From NCBI RefSeq assembly GCF_002895485.1, contig NZ_AZRK01000002.1, forward strand, positions 231,780 to 294,403: DNA of 62,624 nt, given 5' to 3'. Below, piece after piece: positions 8,509 through 16,454 of the stretch (position 1 is its first letter; each line of letters begins with the position of its first letter). This DNA comes from Petrotoga sp. 9PWA.NaAc.5.4 (GTDB lineage: Bacteria; Thermotogota; Thermotogae; Petrotogales; Petrotogaceae). The position numbers and the translations under genes are program-made. The notes beneath the pieces were generated by a model. The model worked only from the letters and a program-made list of their open reading frames with translations, did not search any database and was not told the origin of the DNA.

Positions 8509-9216
8509 TTATTTTTTTAATCCTACAATTATTGTTTTATAGTGGAGTTCTATAAAGAATAGCAGTTTATCTAAATCTTTTTCCTTTAGAGCTTTAAATA
8601 TATTTTTATGGTTTTCTAAAGTTTTTTTATTATAGGTATTAGTAAATAAATAATCTTCTTTCAAAACTTTCCAATATTTCTCATGCATAAAATTTGTTAA
8701 ATAATTCAAAAAATTTTCTATAACTGAATTTTTTGAATATTGTGCATAGATTTGATGAAAATTGTAATCTTGTTCTAAAACACTGTTTAAATCTTTAGAT
8801 TGTATAGATCTCTTAAACTCAAAAAGGATCTCTTCTATTTTATCTATTAATAACTGATCTGAGTTCTTAATAACCAAAGAAGCAATAGCTTTTTCTATTA
8901 TTTTCCTGCTTTCTATTAAATCATCAATATCATAATTTGGCAACGTTATTTCAAAAGAAGAATTTTTTGGATAATTTCGCACAAAATTACCGCTTCCCTG
9001 GATACTTTCAACCACATTTATTGCCTTTAAATAACTTACAACTTCTCTGATAACTATTCGAGAAACATTGTATTGTTTTGCTAAGATTCTTTCCGAAGGA
9101 AGTTTATCTCCTATTTTTATTTTTGATTCTTCTATTTGTTTTAAAAGGTCTTCTATAATTTCTTTACTTTTACCATCCTTTTTAAAACCTTTTATTTCAT
9201 CTATATTCACAATCAC
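8509..9216 (-). CDS. GntR-family (FadR subfamily) transcriptional regulator
   Basis: This 235-residue protein has an N-terminal winged helix (GDKLPSERILAKQYNVSRIVIREVVSYL, residues ~35-65, then QGSGNFV) and a C-terminal all-helical FCD ligand domain. Putative metal-binding residues D and H lie in LEQDYNFHQIY, with further histidines in the last helices. FCD ligands are usually sugar acids or organic acids. It starts at GTG behind GAGGTG. It is the last gene of the minus-strand transport operon, 48 bases after the GPH symporter. The FadR-type palindrome TGGTATTACCA at the divergent promoters (13.8-13.96 kb) is its obvious candidate operator. The effector could be a sulfonated sugar intermediate; that is inference. 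Confidence 0.88.
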   Translation of the reverse strand: MIVNIDEIKGFKKDGKSKEIIEDLLKQIEESKIKIGDKLPSERILAKQYNVSRIVIREVVSYLKAINVVESIQGSGNFVRNYPKNSSFEITLPNYDIDDLIESRKIIEKAIASLVIKNSDQLLIDKIEEILFEFKRSIQSKDLNSVLEQDYNFHQIYAQYSKNSVIENFLNYLTNFMHEKYWKVLKEDYLFTNTYNKKTLENHKNIFKALKEKDLDKLLFFIELHYKTIIVGLKK

Positions 9217-9264
9217 TTTCGCACCTCTTCTGACAGCTATAAAACTATTAATATTTAAAAATCC

Positions 9265-10683
9265 TTATATCAATTCTTTCTTTAACTCTACTATTTCCTT
9301 ATCCAAATCAGGATCAACAGGCAAATTTTTCCTTTTTTCTTCAAGATATTTTATCAATTTTTTGTGCTTTTTCGAATCAAGTGGATACTTAATGGCAGCT
9401 ATGATTCCAAAAATTAATAAAATCACCGGAACAAACGCGATAATAAATCGTAGAGCAAAAATGAAAGATTCTGGTTGAAGTTGTTCGACTCCGTCTATTG
9501 GGTTCACAAATCCCGCTACCCCCAATACAAAAGTTACTCCCGCAACCGCTAATCCGGACGCAACTTTTCTAATAAAAGTCATAAGGCCACTCAAACTTCC
9601 CTCTTCTCTTTTACCGAATCTTAGTTCTGCTACATCTGTAACATCTCCAAACATCGTATGTGGCATAACTGCAACACCAGAAACGCCCGCGCCTATTATT
9701 GCTGCCATTAGAATTACTTGAAAAGTACTCACATTGCGAGAAAAACTAAATAATATGACGCTCGCTATGCACCATACTATTGCTCCCAATATATAAGAAA
9801 TATTTTTAGAAGTTTTTTTGGCGACAAATGCGTAAAAAGGGATAAATAGTATTTCTGAGATAAAAAGTGCCCCTAAAGCAATTGGTAACAATCCTTCATT
9901 TCCTAAATAATATTTAGTATAATAAGCGAAGATGGTAGATACAACATCTATGGATAAATATGCTAAAAGATATAAAGTTATCAAAAGTCTAAAGGTTTTT
10001 ATCTTAAAAGGTTCAAAAAACATACTTAAAAAGTTGAAAGAGCTTCTTTCATGCTCAAATTCTTTTCTTTCTCTTGTAAATAAAAAGACGCCGATCCATG
10101 GAAGAGAAAAAATAAGTCCAAAAGTAATAGCCATTGCAATGTATCCTTTTCTTACATCATCGAAAGCATTAACAATCAACATAGGTAAAACAGCACAAGC
10201 TAAACCAGAACCGATCGAAAAAGCTAATCTATAAGAATTAAGAGAAGTTCTTTCATTGTAGTCAAGGGTTAGTTCTGCACCTAAAGCGGTATAAGGTGTC
10301 ATAACCATCGTAATAACTGTAGTAAAAATTAAATAAGCCGAAAGAGCATACAAAAATTTTCCCAATTGATTTGGAAAGTTCACTGGATACCAAAGCATGA
10401 AAAAAGAAATGAATATCAAAAAAATCCCCGCTAAAAAGTATGGTCTTCTCCTTCCAAATTTTGTTCTTGTATTATCAGAAATATAACCCATCATAGGATC
10501 AGTTAGGGCATCCCATATCTTACCAATCAATAAGATAGGCGCAATATACTGCATTTTCAATCCGACAACATCGGTTAAAAATATTGCGTAAAAAAAATTG
10601 ATAATGTTGAACGCTCCGCCCCCGTATATATCCCCTGAAGCATAAAAAAGCTTAGTTTTTAAAGATAGCTTTTCACTCTCCAT
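9265..10683 (-). CDS. GPH-family sugar:cation symporter (YihO/YihP type)
   Basis: The 472-residue integral membrane protein has about 12 hydrophobic segments and the signatures of the glycoside-pentoside-hexuronide (GPH) family of MFS carriers: GKIWDALTDPMMGYISDNTRTKFGRRRPY near residues 48-77. GPH members import glycosides by cation symport; E. coli YihO and YihP in the sulfoquinovose cluster belong to this family. It lies 79 bases downstream of the ABC permease gene and directly before the GntR gene, so it probably shares their operon. Given two ABC importers nearby, it could import sulfoquinovose or export an end product such as sulfolactate. Direction cannot be read from the sequence. Confidence 0.85.
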   Translation of the reverse strand: MESEKLSLKTKLFYASGDIYGGGAFNIINFFYAIFLTDVVGLKMQYIAPILLIGKIWDALTDPMMGYISDNTRTKFGRRRPYFLAGIFLIFISFFMLWYPVNFPNQLGKFLYALSAYLIFTTVITMVMTPYTALGAELTLDYNERTSLNSYRLAFSIGSGLACAVLPMLIVNAFDDVRKGYIAMAITFGLIFSLPWIGVFLFTRERKEFEHERSSFNFLSMFFEPFKIKTFRLLITLYLLAYLSIDVVSTIFAYYTKYYLGNEGLLPIALGALFISEILFIPFYAFVAKKTSKNISYILGAIVWCIASVILFSFSRNVSTFQVILMAAIIGAGVSGVAVMPHTMFGDVTDVAELRFGKREEGSLSGLMTFIRKVASGLAVAGVTFVLGVAGFVNPIDGVEQLQPESFIFALRFIIAFVPVILLIFGIIAAIKYPLDSKKHKKLIKYLEEKRKNLPVDPDLDKEIVELKKELI

Positions 10684-10761
10684 TATTTTCTCCCCTTATG
10701 TAATATTTCTTGGATATATTTTACCACTATTTTATAGTTTTAACACATTTATTATTAAAAG

Positions 10762-11580
10762 CTACCCTTTTATTCCACCGCTCAGTCCTTCAATCAAATA
10801 CTTCTGAAAAGTTAAAGTAATTATAAAAATGGGAATCAACATCAATGTTCCTGCTGCAGCCAACTGTCCCCATTGAGGAGCATATTGACCCATAAACCCG
10901 TTTATTACAACAGGCGCTGTTTTAGCTTGAGTACTTGTTAAAACTAAAGCATATAAAAATTCGTTCCATGACATCATAAAAGTAAAAACTCCTGCAACAA
11001 CTAATCCTGGACCAACGAGAGGCAAAAAAATTTTCCAAAAGATTTTTCTTTTGTCACATCCATCTACCAAAGCTGCTTCTTCATATTCTATCGGGACACC
11101 TGAGAAAAAGGGAAGAAGCACCCATATAACATAAGGAATATTAAAACTCATATGAGCAAAAATTAAAGCCGTTAAAGTATCCGTTAATCCTAAAGATCTA
11201 AACATCATAAAAAGTGGAATAGCCAAAGAAATTTGGGGTATCATTCTTGAAATAAGAAAAGAATATGATAGAACCTTTCTGTACCTAAACCTGAATCTTG
11301 CTATTGCATACGAAGCCATTGCTCCCACTAATAATGAAATAGTAGTAGATAATGTACTTACGATAAGACTATTCTTAATACCTAAAAGAATGTCTTTCCT
11401 CTGGAATATTTTTTTATAACTATCTAAGCTAGGTCTAAAACTAAAAGGATTTGCTGACCATATATCTATATCTTTTTTAAATCCGTTTATAATTATAATT
11501 GCTATTGGAAATAATTCTATAATTAAAATTATAATACTCAACAATATAAGAAAATTTTTTTTAATTTGTTTTTTCTTCAT
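10762..11580 (-). CDS. Carbohydrate ABC transporter permease (MalG type)
   Basis: The 272-residue membrane protein has six hydrophobic segments and the EAA loop typical of MalG/UgpE-type permeases (EYEEAALVDGCDKRKIFWKI, about residues 167-186), which docks on the ATPase. It pairs with the MalF-type permease 19 bases upstream and the binding protein before that. No ATPase gene is present in the operon, so a shared MsmX/UgpC-like subunit encoded elsewhere is needed. The neighbouring sulfo-sugar genes suggest sulfoquinovose or a sulfoquinovosyl glycoside as cargo (inference). Confidence 0.9.
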   Translation of the reverse strand: MKKKQIKKNFLILLSIIILIIELFPIAIIIINGFKKDIDIWSANPFSFRPSLDSYKKIFQRKDILLGIKNSLIVSTLSTTISLLVGAMASYAIARFRFRYRKVLSYSFLISRMIPQISLAIPLFMMFRSLGLTDTLTALIFAHMSFNIPYVIWVLLPFFSGVPIEYEEAALVDGCDKRKIFWKIFLPLVGPGLVVAGVFTFMMSWNEFLYALVLTSTQAKTAPVVINGFMGQYAPQWGQLAAAGTLMLIPIFIITLTFQKYLIEGLSGGIKG

Positions 11581-11599
11581 GTCATCATCCCCCTATAAG

Positions 11600-12481
11600 T
11601 TAATCTATGTCTATGTTTCTTCTAACTAGTAATATGGCTATTATTAAACTTATTATTATCAAAATAACTCCCATAGCAGAAGCATATCCTATATTAAAGT
11701 ATCTAAAGGCTTGTTTATAAATATACAAAGACAATAATGTTGTTGCGTTTCCTGGACCACCTTCAGTCATAACAAAAACTTCTGAAAAAATACGTAAAGC
11801 ATCAATAAGCCTTAATAATAGAGCTGTAGTTATAGTTGGTCTTAATAAAGGAACTATTATTTTTAATGTTTTATTCCAAAATCTTGCCCCATCTAAATCT
11901 GCAGCTTCTAATAAGGAAGTTGGTATATTAATAAGACCTGAATATAGAAACATGAACATAAAAGGCCACATTCTCCAAATATCTTGAATAATCACAAAAG
12001 CATAAGCACTTCCCGGTTTTGCAAGCCAAGCGGTTTGTGGCAAACCCAATTTAGTTAATATAAAGCTTATCGCTCCATACTCCGGTTGAAGCATTAAACG
12101 CCACGTTAATCCAGATAAAACTGGTAAAACAAAAACAGGTAAAAGCAAAAGGCTCCTTATCCATTTAACACCTTTAAACTCTCTGTTTAAAAGGATTGCA
12201 ACAAAGAAACCTATTATCAGTTCTAAAGGTATAGCTATAAATATAAATCCTAATTGCAGTAAAAGGGCATGCCAAAATTCTTTATCTTGGAATATTCTTA
12301 TATAATTAGATATTCCTATAAAACCCCTGGAGGTTTCATCCACAAGAGGCCAATTAAAAAAAGATATTCCTACGGCATATAGAATTGGATAAATCAAAAC
12401 AACTCCAACTAAGATTAAAGCAGGTAATATAAAATAGAGTACAGGGGACTTTTCCCCTGTACCCTTTCTTTTAATAACCAT
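11600..12481 (-). CDS. Carbohydrate ABC transporter permease (MalF/UgpA type)
   Basis: The 293-residue permease has six transmembrane segments and the EAA motif (LLEAADLDGARFWNKTLKI) in its fourth cytoplasmic loop. Its start overlaps the end of the solute-binding-protein gene by 11 bases, so translation is coupled. The length and motif match the MalF/UgpA branch of CUT1 importers without the large periplasmic insert of enteric MalF. It forms the membrane channel with the MalG-type subunit that follows. Confidence 0.9.
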   Translation of the reverse strand: MVIKRKGTGEKSPVLYFILPALILVGVVLIYPILYAVGISFFNWPLVDETSRGFIGISNYIRIFQDKEFWHALLLQLGFIFIAIPLELIIGFFVAILLNREFKGVKWIRSLLLLPVFVLPVLSGLTWRLMLQPEYGAISFILTKLGLPQTAWLAKPGSAYAFVIIQDIWRMWPFMFMFLYSGLINIPTSLLEAADLDGARFWNKTLKIIVPLLRPTITTALLLRLIDALRIFSEVFVMTEGGPGNATTLLSLYIYKQAFRYFNIGYASAMGVILIIISLIIAILLVRRNIDID

Positions 12482-13763
12482 ATCTTACAAGCACCTCGTT
12501 GACTCCTTTTATAATATTATCTATAGCTACTTCCGGTGTAAGTCTGCCAGTTACTCCTGCTAACCAATTAACTTTTATAACATCAGATATTTCTGCATAA
12601 TGTTCGAATCTTGGCCTTGAAACAGAATAATTCATTGACTCAAAAATTCCCAAGAAATAAGGTTTCTCAGAAACAAATTCTGGAGCCAATAAAAGATCTC
12701 TTCTTGCAGGAGTCATTCCAGCTTTTACTAAATCTTTTCCAGCTTCATAAGAAGACCACCAATAAGCGAATTCTGCAGCAGCAGCTTGATTTTTAGATGC
12801 TTTTGGTATTCCTAACATCCATGTTCCTCTTATGGCTGCTTTTTTTGCTGGTCCGGCAGGAGGCGCACTATAATGTATTTTTCCCGCAGCAACAGATTTT
12901 TCAAAATCTTCGTGATCTGGAATCATAGCAGGCCATTGGAACATAGAAAAAACTTTTCCTTGATTAAAGTAAGCTATCCTTTCTGAATGTCCCATGTCTT
13001 GCCAACCAGGAGGTGCATATTTACAAAGCTCTTTGTACATATTCATTGCTTGAATAGCTTTTTCTTTGTCTAAAACAACCTTGTAACTGTCACCATTTTT
13101 TTCTAATACATTCGTGCCGTATGCTTCGAACATAAAAATTGCTTCGCATGTAGCTCCTTCAGCGTTTTTCGTGAAGGGAGCAAAACCATATATCCCTTTA
13201 CTTGATAAGAATTTACTAATATCTAATAACTGGTCAAAGGTTTTGGGTATATCTAATTCATATCCATATTGTTTGTGAAATTCTTCTTTATATTTGTAAT
13301 TATTTACAATATCCTTTCTTGTCATCCAAACGTACACATTGCCATTTATCGGAAGTCCTCTATATTCACCATTCCAATATGAGCCTTCTGCGACTCCCGA
13401 AATCAAATCTGTTTCAAGATCTATTTTTTCGAAAACCTTACCTTCTGGCCAGTCTGAATAGGGTATAAAAAGATTTCCAAACTGTGGTATAAAAGGTTCG
13501 TCTACAGCAACTAAATCGTAATCAGTTTTATTCATAGAGACAGATAAGGCAGTTTTTTCAAGCATCGAACCACTTGGTAATCTTTCCAAAATTACTTTTA
13601 TCCCTGTCTTATTCTCAAAGTCTTTAATCATTGAATCAACGGCTATGGTTAATGCATCGTCCCAAACTAATACTTTTATTGTAGTTCCTTTGTAAGGCTG
13701 AGAAAATAAAGACGTTCCAAACAATAAAAAAACTACCAACAAAAAAGATAATACCTTTTTCAT
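12471..13763 (-). CDS. Sugar ABC transporter solute-binding protein (family 1)
   Basis: The 430-residue protein has an N-terminal signal peptide (MKKVLSFLLVVFLLFGTSLF) without a lipobox cysteine. A family 1 extracellular solute-binding fold follows (KVLVWDDALTIAVDSMIKDFENKTGI, then tryptophan-rich segments such as MFQWPAMIP and FAYWWSSYEAGK). It captures the substrate for the two permeases behind it. It is the first gene of the minus-strand operon, with AAAGGAGG in front and the operator-bearing promoter at 13.80-13.83 kb. The cargo is inferred from context to be sulfoquinovose or its glycerol glycoside. Confidence 0.88.
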   Translation of the reverse strand: MKKVLSFLLVVFLLFGTSLFSQPYKGTTIKVLVWDDALTIAVDSMIKDFENKTGIKVILERLPSGSMLEKTALSVSMNKTDYDLVAVDEPFIPQFGNLFIPYSDWPEGKVFEKIDLETDLISGVAEGSYWNGEYRGLPINGNVYVWMTRKDIVNNYKYKEEFHKQYGYELDIPKTFDQLLDISKFLSSKGIYGFAPFTKNAEGATCEAIFMFEAYGTNVLEKNGDSYKVVLDKEKAIQAMNMYKELCKYAPPGWQDMGHSERIAYFNQGKVFSMFQWPAMIPDHEDFEKSVAAGKIHYSAPPAGPAKKAAIRGTWMLGIPKASKNQAAAAEFAYWWSSYEAGKDLVKAGMTPARRDLLLAPEFVSEKPYFLGIFESMNYSVSRPRFEHYAEISDVIKVNWLAGVTGRLTPEVAIDNIIKGVNEVLVRYGY

Positions 13764-13801
13764 AAAAATTACCTCCTTTCAAGATGGAATGCTACATTTT
13801 T

Positions 13802-13830
13802 ATTTTATCACTGGTAATACCTTTATGCAA
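13802..13830 (-). promoter_or_regulatory. Promoter with GntR operator for the transport operon
   Basis: On the minus strand TTGCAT (13825-13830), a 17-base spacer and TAAAAT (13802-13807) form a sigma-A-type promoter. The spacer holds the near-palindrome TGGTAATACCT (plus strand 13812-13822), matching the perfect TGGTATTACCA at the divergent promoter in 10 of 11 positions. Its position between -35 and -10 fits repression. Confidence 0.75.
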
Positions 13831-13926
13831 CTGTAAAAATTTTTAATTAGCTGTAATAAGAAACAATTATCGCTTTTTATATCTAATTATTCAACAGTTT
13901 CTTATATAATCTTCTTTTTTCTAAAT

Positions 13927-13964
13927 TTGACAAAAAAATTTAAAGTGATATAATGGTATTACCA
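13927..13964 (+). promoter_or_regulatory. Promoter with GntR operator for the catabolic operon
   Basis: TTGACA (13927-13932), a 16-base spacer and TATAAT (13949-13954) form a near-consensus promoter pointing at the transaldolase operon. The perfect palindrome TGGTATTACCA (13954-13964) overlaps the end of the -10 box and the expected start of transcription. This is the FadR-subfamily TNGTNNNACNA pattern. The leader of the transcript would be about 360 bases and contains two repeat elements. Confidence 0.8.
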
Positions 13965-13997
13965 GTAATTTATGATGAGAACAGTAACAAAGTCTAC

Positions 13998-14073
13998 ACT
14001 TTAGAAATATTAATTTTTCAGAAAGTAAGCATTTGAGTTTATGGCGGTTCATAGCGTTTTAGAATTTCTAAAG
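13998..14073 (+). repeat. Miniature, internally deleted copy of the leader repeat
   Basis: This 76-bp unit has both ends of the family (ACTTTAGAAAT left, AATTTCTAAAG right) and the left segment (TTTTTCAGAAAGTAAGC), but lacks the hairpin and mini-frame region. It is directly followed by full copy E. Internal deletion with both ends kept is typical of non-autonomous mobile elements. Confidence 0.75.
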
Positions 14074-14092
14074 GCAGTATAAAAAAACAGCG

Positions 14093-14292
14093 ACTTTAGA
14101 AATGAGAATTTTCTAAGAATAAAATTTTGAATTTAAAATGGGTCCAGGGTGGAGTCCTTCCCCCCCTTTGGTTACAGGTAGCAAAGAAGTTAAAGAAATT
14201 CATAGTTAGTAAGTATTAGAGTTATAGAGGTATTTTTAAAAAAATTTAAAACTAAAAGCTTGGTAAAACTTAAGTTTTGGGATTTCTAAAGT
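14093..14292 (+). repeat. 5'-leader repeat element, copy E
   Basis: A 200-bp copy with ACTTTAGAAAT at the left and ATTTCTAAAGT at the right end. The hairpin is AGGGT-GGA-GTCCT. The 17-codon frame is open to TAA at 14287-14289 but its start codon is TTA instead of TTG. It lies in the leader between the operator-bearing promoter and the transaldolase gene, which shows that such an element can be part of the transcript. Confidence 0.83.
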
Positions 14293-14326
14293 AGGTATAA
14301 AAAAGAAAAAAGGAGGAGGTTGATTA

Positions 14327-15001
14327 ATGAAGTTATTCCTTGATAGCGCTAAAATAGAAGAGATAACCTATGCTATTGAAAAATGGGGAATAGAAGGAGT
14401 AACAAGTAATCCAAAGCACATAAAAAATTCAGGAAAAACTATGGAATATTTCATGAATGAAGTTAAAAACATTGTAGAAGGAACAGATATTACAGTAAGT
14501 GTAGAAATAAATCCACACCTAAATAATGCCGAAGAAATGCTAAAAGAAGCAGAAAAAATTGCGGGCATTTCAAAAAACTTTGTTATTAAAATACCTGCTA
14601 CCGAAGAAGGGCTTTATGCTTTGAAAAAGTTGAGCGGAACCGAAATTAAAGTAAATGCTACTTTAGTTTTTAATTCGTTTCAGGCTTTACAAGCCGCTCG
14701 AATGGGAGCTTACTATATAAGTCCATTTTTAGGTTGGAGAGAAGAAAGAGGAGAAACAAATATAAACTATATTTCTGATATAGTTAACGCTGTTCACAAT
14801 TATGGTTTTAAATCTCAAGTGTTAGTCGCAGCAATAAGGAATGCCAAACAGATAACGGAAGCTATCAATGCTAAAGCTGATATTTTAACCGCGGGATTTG
14901 AGGTATATAAAAATGCTTTCGGGACGCCTTACACTAAAATGGGATTAGAAATATTTAGTGAAGCTTGGGATGCAATAAAAAAACAGGGGGAATTAAAATG
15001 A
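14327..15001 (+). CDS. Transaldolase, probable 6-deoxy-6-sulfofructose transaldolase (SftT-like)
   Basis: The 224-residue protein is a short transaldolase/fructose-6-phosphate aldolase family member. The Schiff-base lysine is K88 in FVIKIPAT, and the strand-1 motif GVTSNPKHI (residues 24-32) is present. A glutamate (E60) sits where fructose-6-phosphate aldolase has its characteristic glutamine, which favours transaldolase activity. In the sulfo-TAL pathway of Bacillota an enzyme of this family splits 6-deoxy-6-sulfofructose, giving sulfolactaldehyde and passing the C3 unit to glyceraldehyde 3-phosphate. It is the first gene of the operon, starts at ATG after GGAGGAGG, and overlaps the next gene as ATGA. 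The family is certain; the sulfonated substrate is inferred from the neighbours. Confidence 0.85.
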   Translation: MKLFLDSAKIEEITYAIEKWGIEGVTSNPKHIKNSGKTMEYFMNEVKNIVEGTDITVSVEINPHLNNAEEMLKEAEKIAGISKNFVIKIPATEEGLYALKKLSGTEIKVNATLVFNSFQALQAARMGAYYISPFLGWREERGETNINYISDIVNAVHNYGFKSQVLVAAIRNAKQITEAINAKADILTAGFEVYKNAFGTPYTKMGLEIFSEAWDAIKKQGELK

Positions 15002-15300
15002 AAGAATATAGATTTTTAGTTCATGAAGAGGGAGATAGTGTTGGTGTAGTAACTAGTGATTTAAAAGCTGGTGAAACAATAATAGGAAAAAATTTAGAAA
15101 AAGATATAGAATATGAGATAAAAGTTTTAGAAGAAATTCCCTTAGGTAATAAAGTTGCGTTAAAAGATATAAAAGAGGGAGAAGAAATAATAGAATACGG
15201 TGAAAAAATTGGAGTAGCAACCAAACCAATTAAAAAAGGCGAAAGAGTTCATGTGCACAATATAAAAAGTATTAGGTGGGGAGGTAAAGTTAATGAATAA
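14998..15300 (+). CDS. suyA: Sulfolactate sulfo-lyase small subunit-like SAF protein (SuyA-like)
   Basis: The 100-residue protein is a lone SAF domain of the UxaA superfamily. It begins FLVHEEGDSVGVV and ends VHVHNIKSIRW, which resembles SuyA, the small subunit of (R)-3-sulfolactate sulfo-lyase, more than the N-terminal domain of altronate dehydratase. The ATG at 14998 overlaps the transaldolase stop; an upstream TTG at 14965 is inside that gene and lacks a ribosome binding site, while AGGGGG precedes 14998. It overlaps the large-subunit gene by 8 bases. With that subunit it should cleave sulfolactate to pyruvate and sulfite. Altronate/galactarate-type dehydration remains possible on sequence alone. 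Confidence 0.75.
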   Translation: MKEYRFLVHEEGDSVGVVTSDLKAGETIIGKNLEKDIEYEIKVLEEIPLGNKVALKDIKEGEEIIEYGEKIGVATKPIKKGERVHVHNIKSIRWGGKVNE

Positions 15301-16447
15301 TAAAATTTTGGGATACATTAGAGAAAATGGTAAAGTCGGTGTAAGAAATCATGTATTAATAATTCCTGTTGATGACATTTCTAATTCTGCAGCAATAGCA
15401 GTAGAAAATATAATACATGGAACAATAGCAATTCCTCATCATTACGGGAGACTTCAATTTGGAAGAGATTTAGATTTGTTCTTTAAAACTATGATTGGAA
15501 CAGGAAGTAACCCAAATGTGGCAGCGGTGATAGTAGTAGGAATAGAACCAAATTGGACAAATAGAATTGCTCAAGGTATTGCTGAAACTGGCAAGCCGGT
15601 GGAAGCTTTTTATATAGAGAAAAATGGTGAATTAAAAACAATAGAAAAAATGGCAAGGTCAGCTTTGAAATTAGTAGAGTACGCAACAGGTTTAAAAAAA
15701 GAATGGGTTGATTTTTCTGAACTCACAATAAGTTTAAAATGTGGAGAATCTGACACAACCTCAGGCTTAGCTTCAAACAGAACTGTTGGTAGATTTGTTG
15801 AAAGATTTTTAGAAGCTAATGGAACAGTGCTTTTCGGAGAAACAACAGAATTAACAGGTGCTGAGCATATCATCGCCCAGCGTTTTAAAAAAGAAGAAGA
15901 TAGAAATAAGTTCTTAAAAATGTTCAATGATTACCAAGAATTAATAAAAGAACAAGGTGTCGACTTATTAGGCTCACAACCTACCGAAGGTAATATTGCC
16001 GGTGGTTTAAGTACAATTGAAGAAAAAGCTCTCGGAAACATTCAAAAGATTGGAAATGCAAGAATTGATAGTGCTTTGGATTATTGTGAACAACCAGTTG
16101 GAAAAGGTTTGCATTTTATGAACACTTCTTCAGCCGCTGCTGAAGCTGTTACTTTATTTGCAGCTACAGGTGCGGTCATACATCTGTTTCCCACTGGCCA
16201 AGGAAACATTATTGGTAACCCTATTGAACCTGTTTTGAAAATAACAGCTAACCCTAAAACAGTAAATTATATGTCAGAACATATAGATTTGGATGTTTCT
16301 GGATTACTGAAGTTAGATGGTACTTTAGATGATTATGCCGATAAATTGTGGAATAAAATAGTTGAAACAGCAAATGGGAAGTTTGTAAAAGCTGAGATAC
16401 TAAAACATAGAGAATTTGTTTTAACAAAATTATTTCCAAGTGCGTGA
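15293..16447 (+). CDS. suyB: Sulfolactate sulfo-lyase large subunit-like protein (SuyB-like, UxaA family)
   Basis: The 384-residue protein is the C-terminal-type subunit of the UxaA/GarD/SuyB superfamily of iron-dependent lyases. It opens GYIRENGKVGVRNHVLIIP, a family hallmark, and has the conserved KCGESDTTSGLASN and ETTELTGAEHI segments. SuyB members remove bisulfite from (R)-sulfolactate; UxaA and GarD members remove water from sugar acids. The split two-gene arrangement and the sulfo-sugar neighbours favour SuyB. No uronate isomerase or oxidoreductase of the altronate route is nearby. The start is ATG 15293 behind GGGGAGG inside the SuyA-like gene. Confidence 0.75.
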   Translation: MNNKILGYIRENGKVGVRNHVLIIPVDDISNSAAIAVENIIHGTIAIPHHYGRLQFGRDLDLFFKTMIGTGSNPNVAAVIVVGIEPNWTNRIAQGIAETGKPVEAFYIEKNGELKTIEKMARSALKLVEYATGLKKEWVDFSELTISLKCGESDTTSGLASNRTVGRFVERFLEANGTVLFGETTELTGAEHIIAQRFKKEEDRNKFLKMFNDYQELIKEQGVDLLGSQPTEGNIAGGLSTIEEKALGNIQKIGNARIDSALDYCEQPVGKGLHFMNTSSAAAEAVTLFAATGAVIHLFPTGQGNIIGNPIEPVLKITANPKTVNYMSEHIDLDVSGLLKLDGTLDDYADKLWNKIVETANGKFVKAEILKHREFVLTKLFPSA

Positions 16448-16454
16448 ATGAAAT

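Noticed and set aside
14998-16447. Reading the UxaA-family pair as altronate dehydratase of a hexuronate pathway
   Set aside because: No uronate isomerase, tagaturonate/fructuronate reductase, KDG kinase or KDPG aldolase is near, while sulfoquinovosidase, transaldolase and aldehyde dehydrogenase are. The family alone does not exclude it, so the SuyA/SuyB call is kept at moderate confidence.
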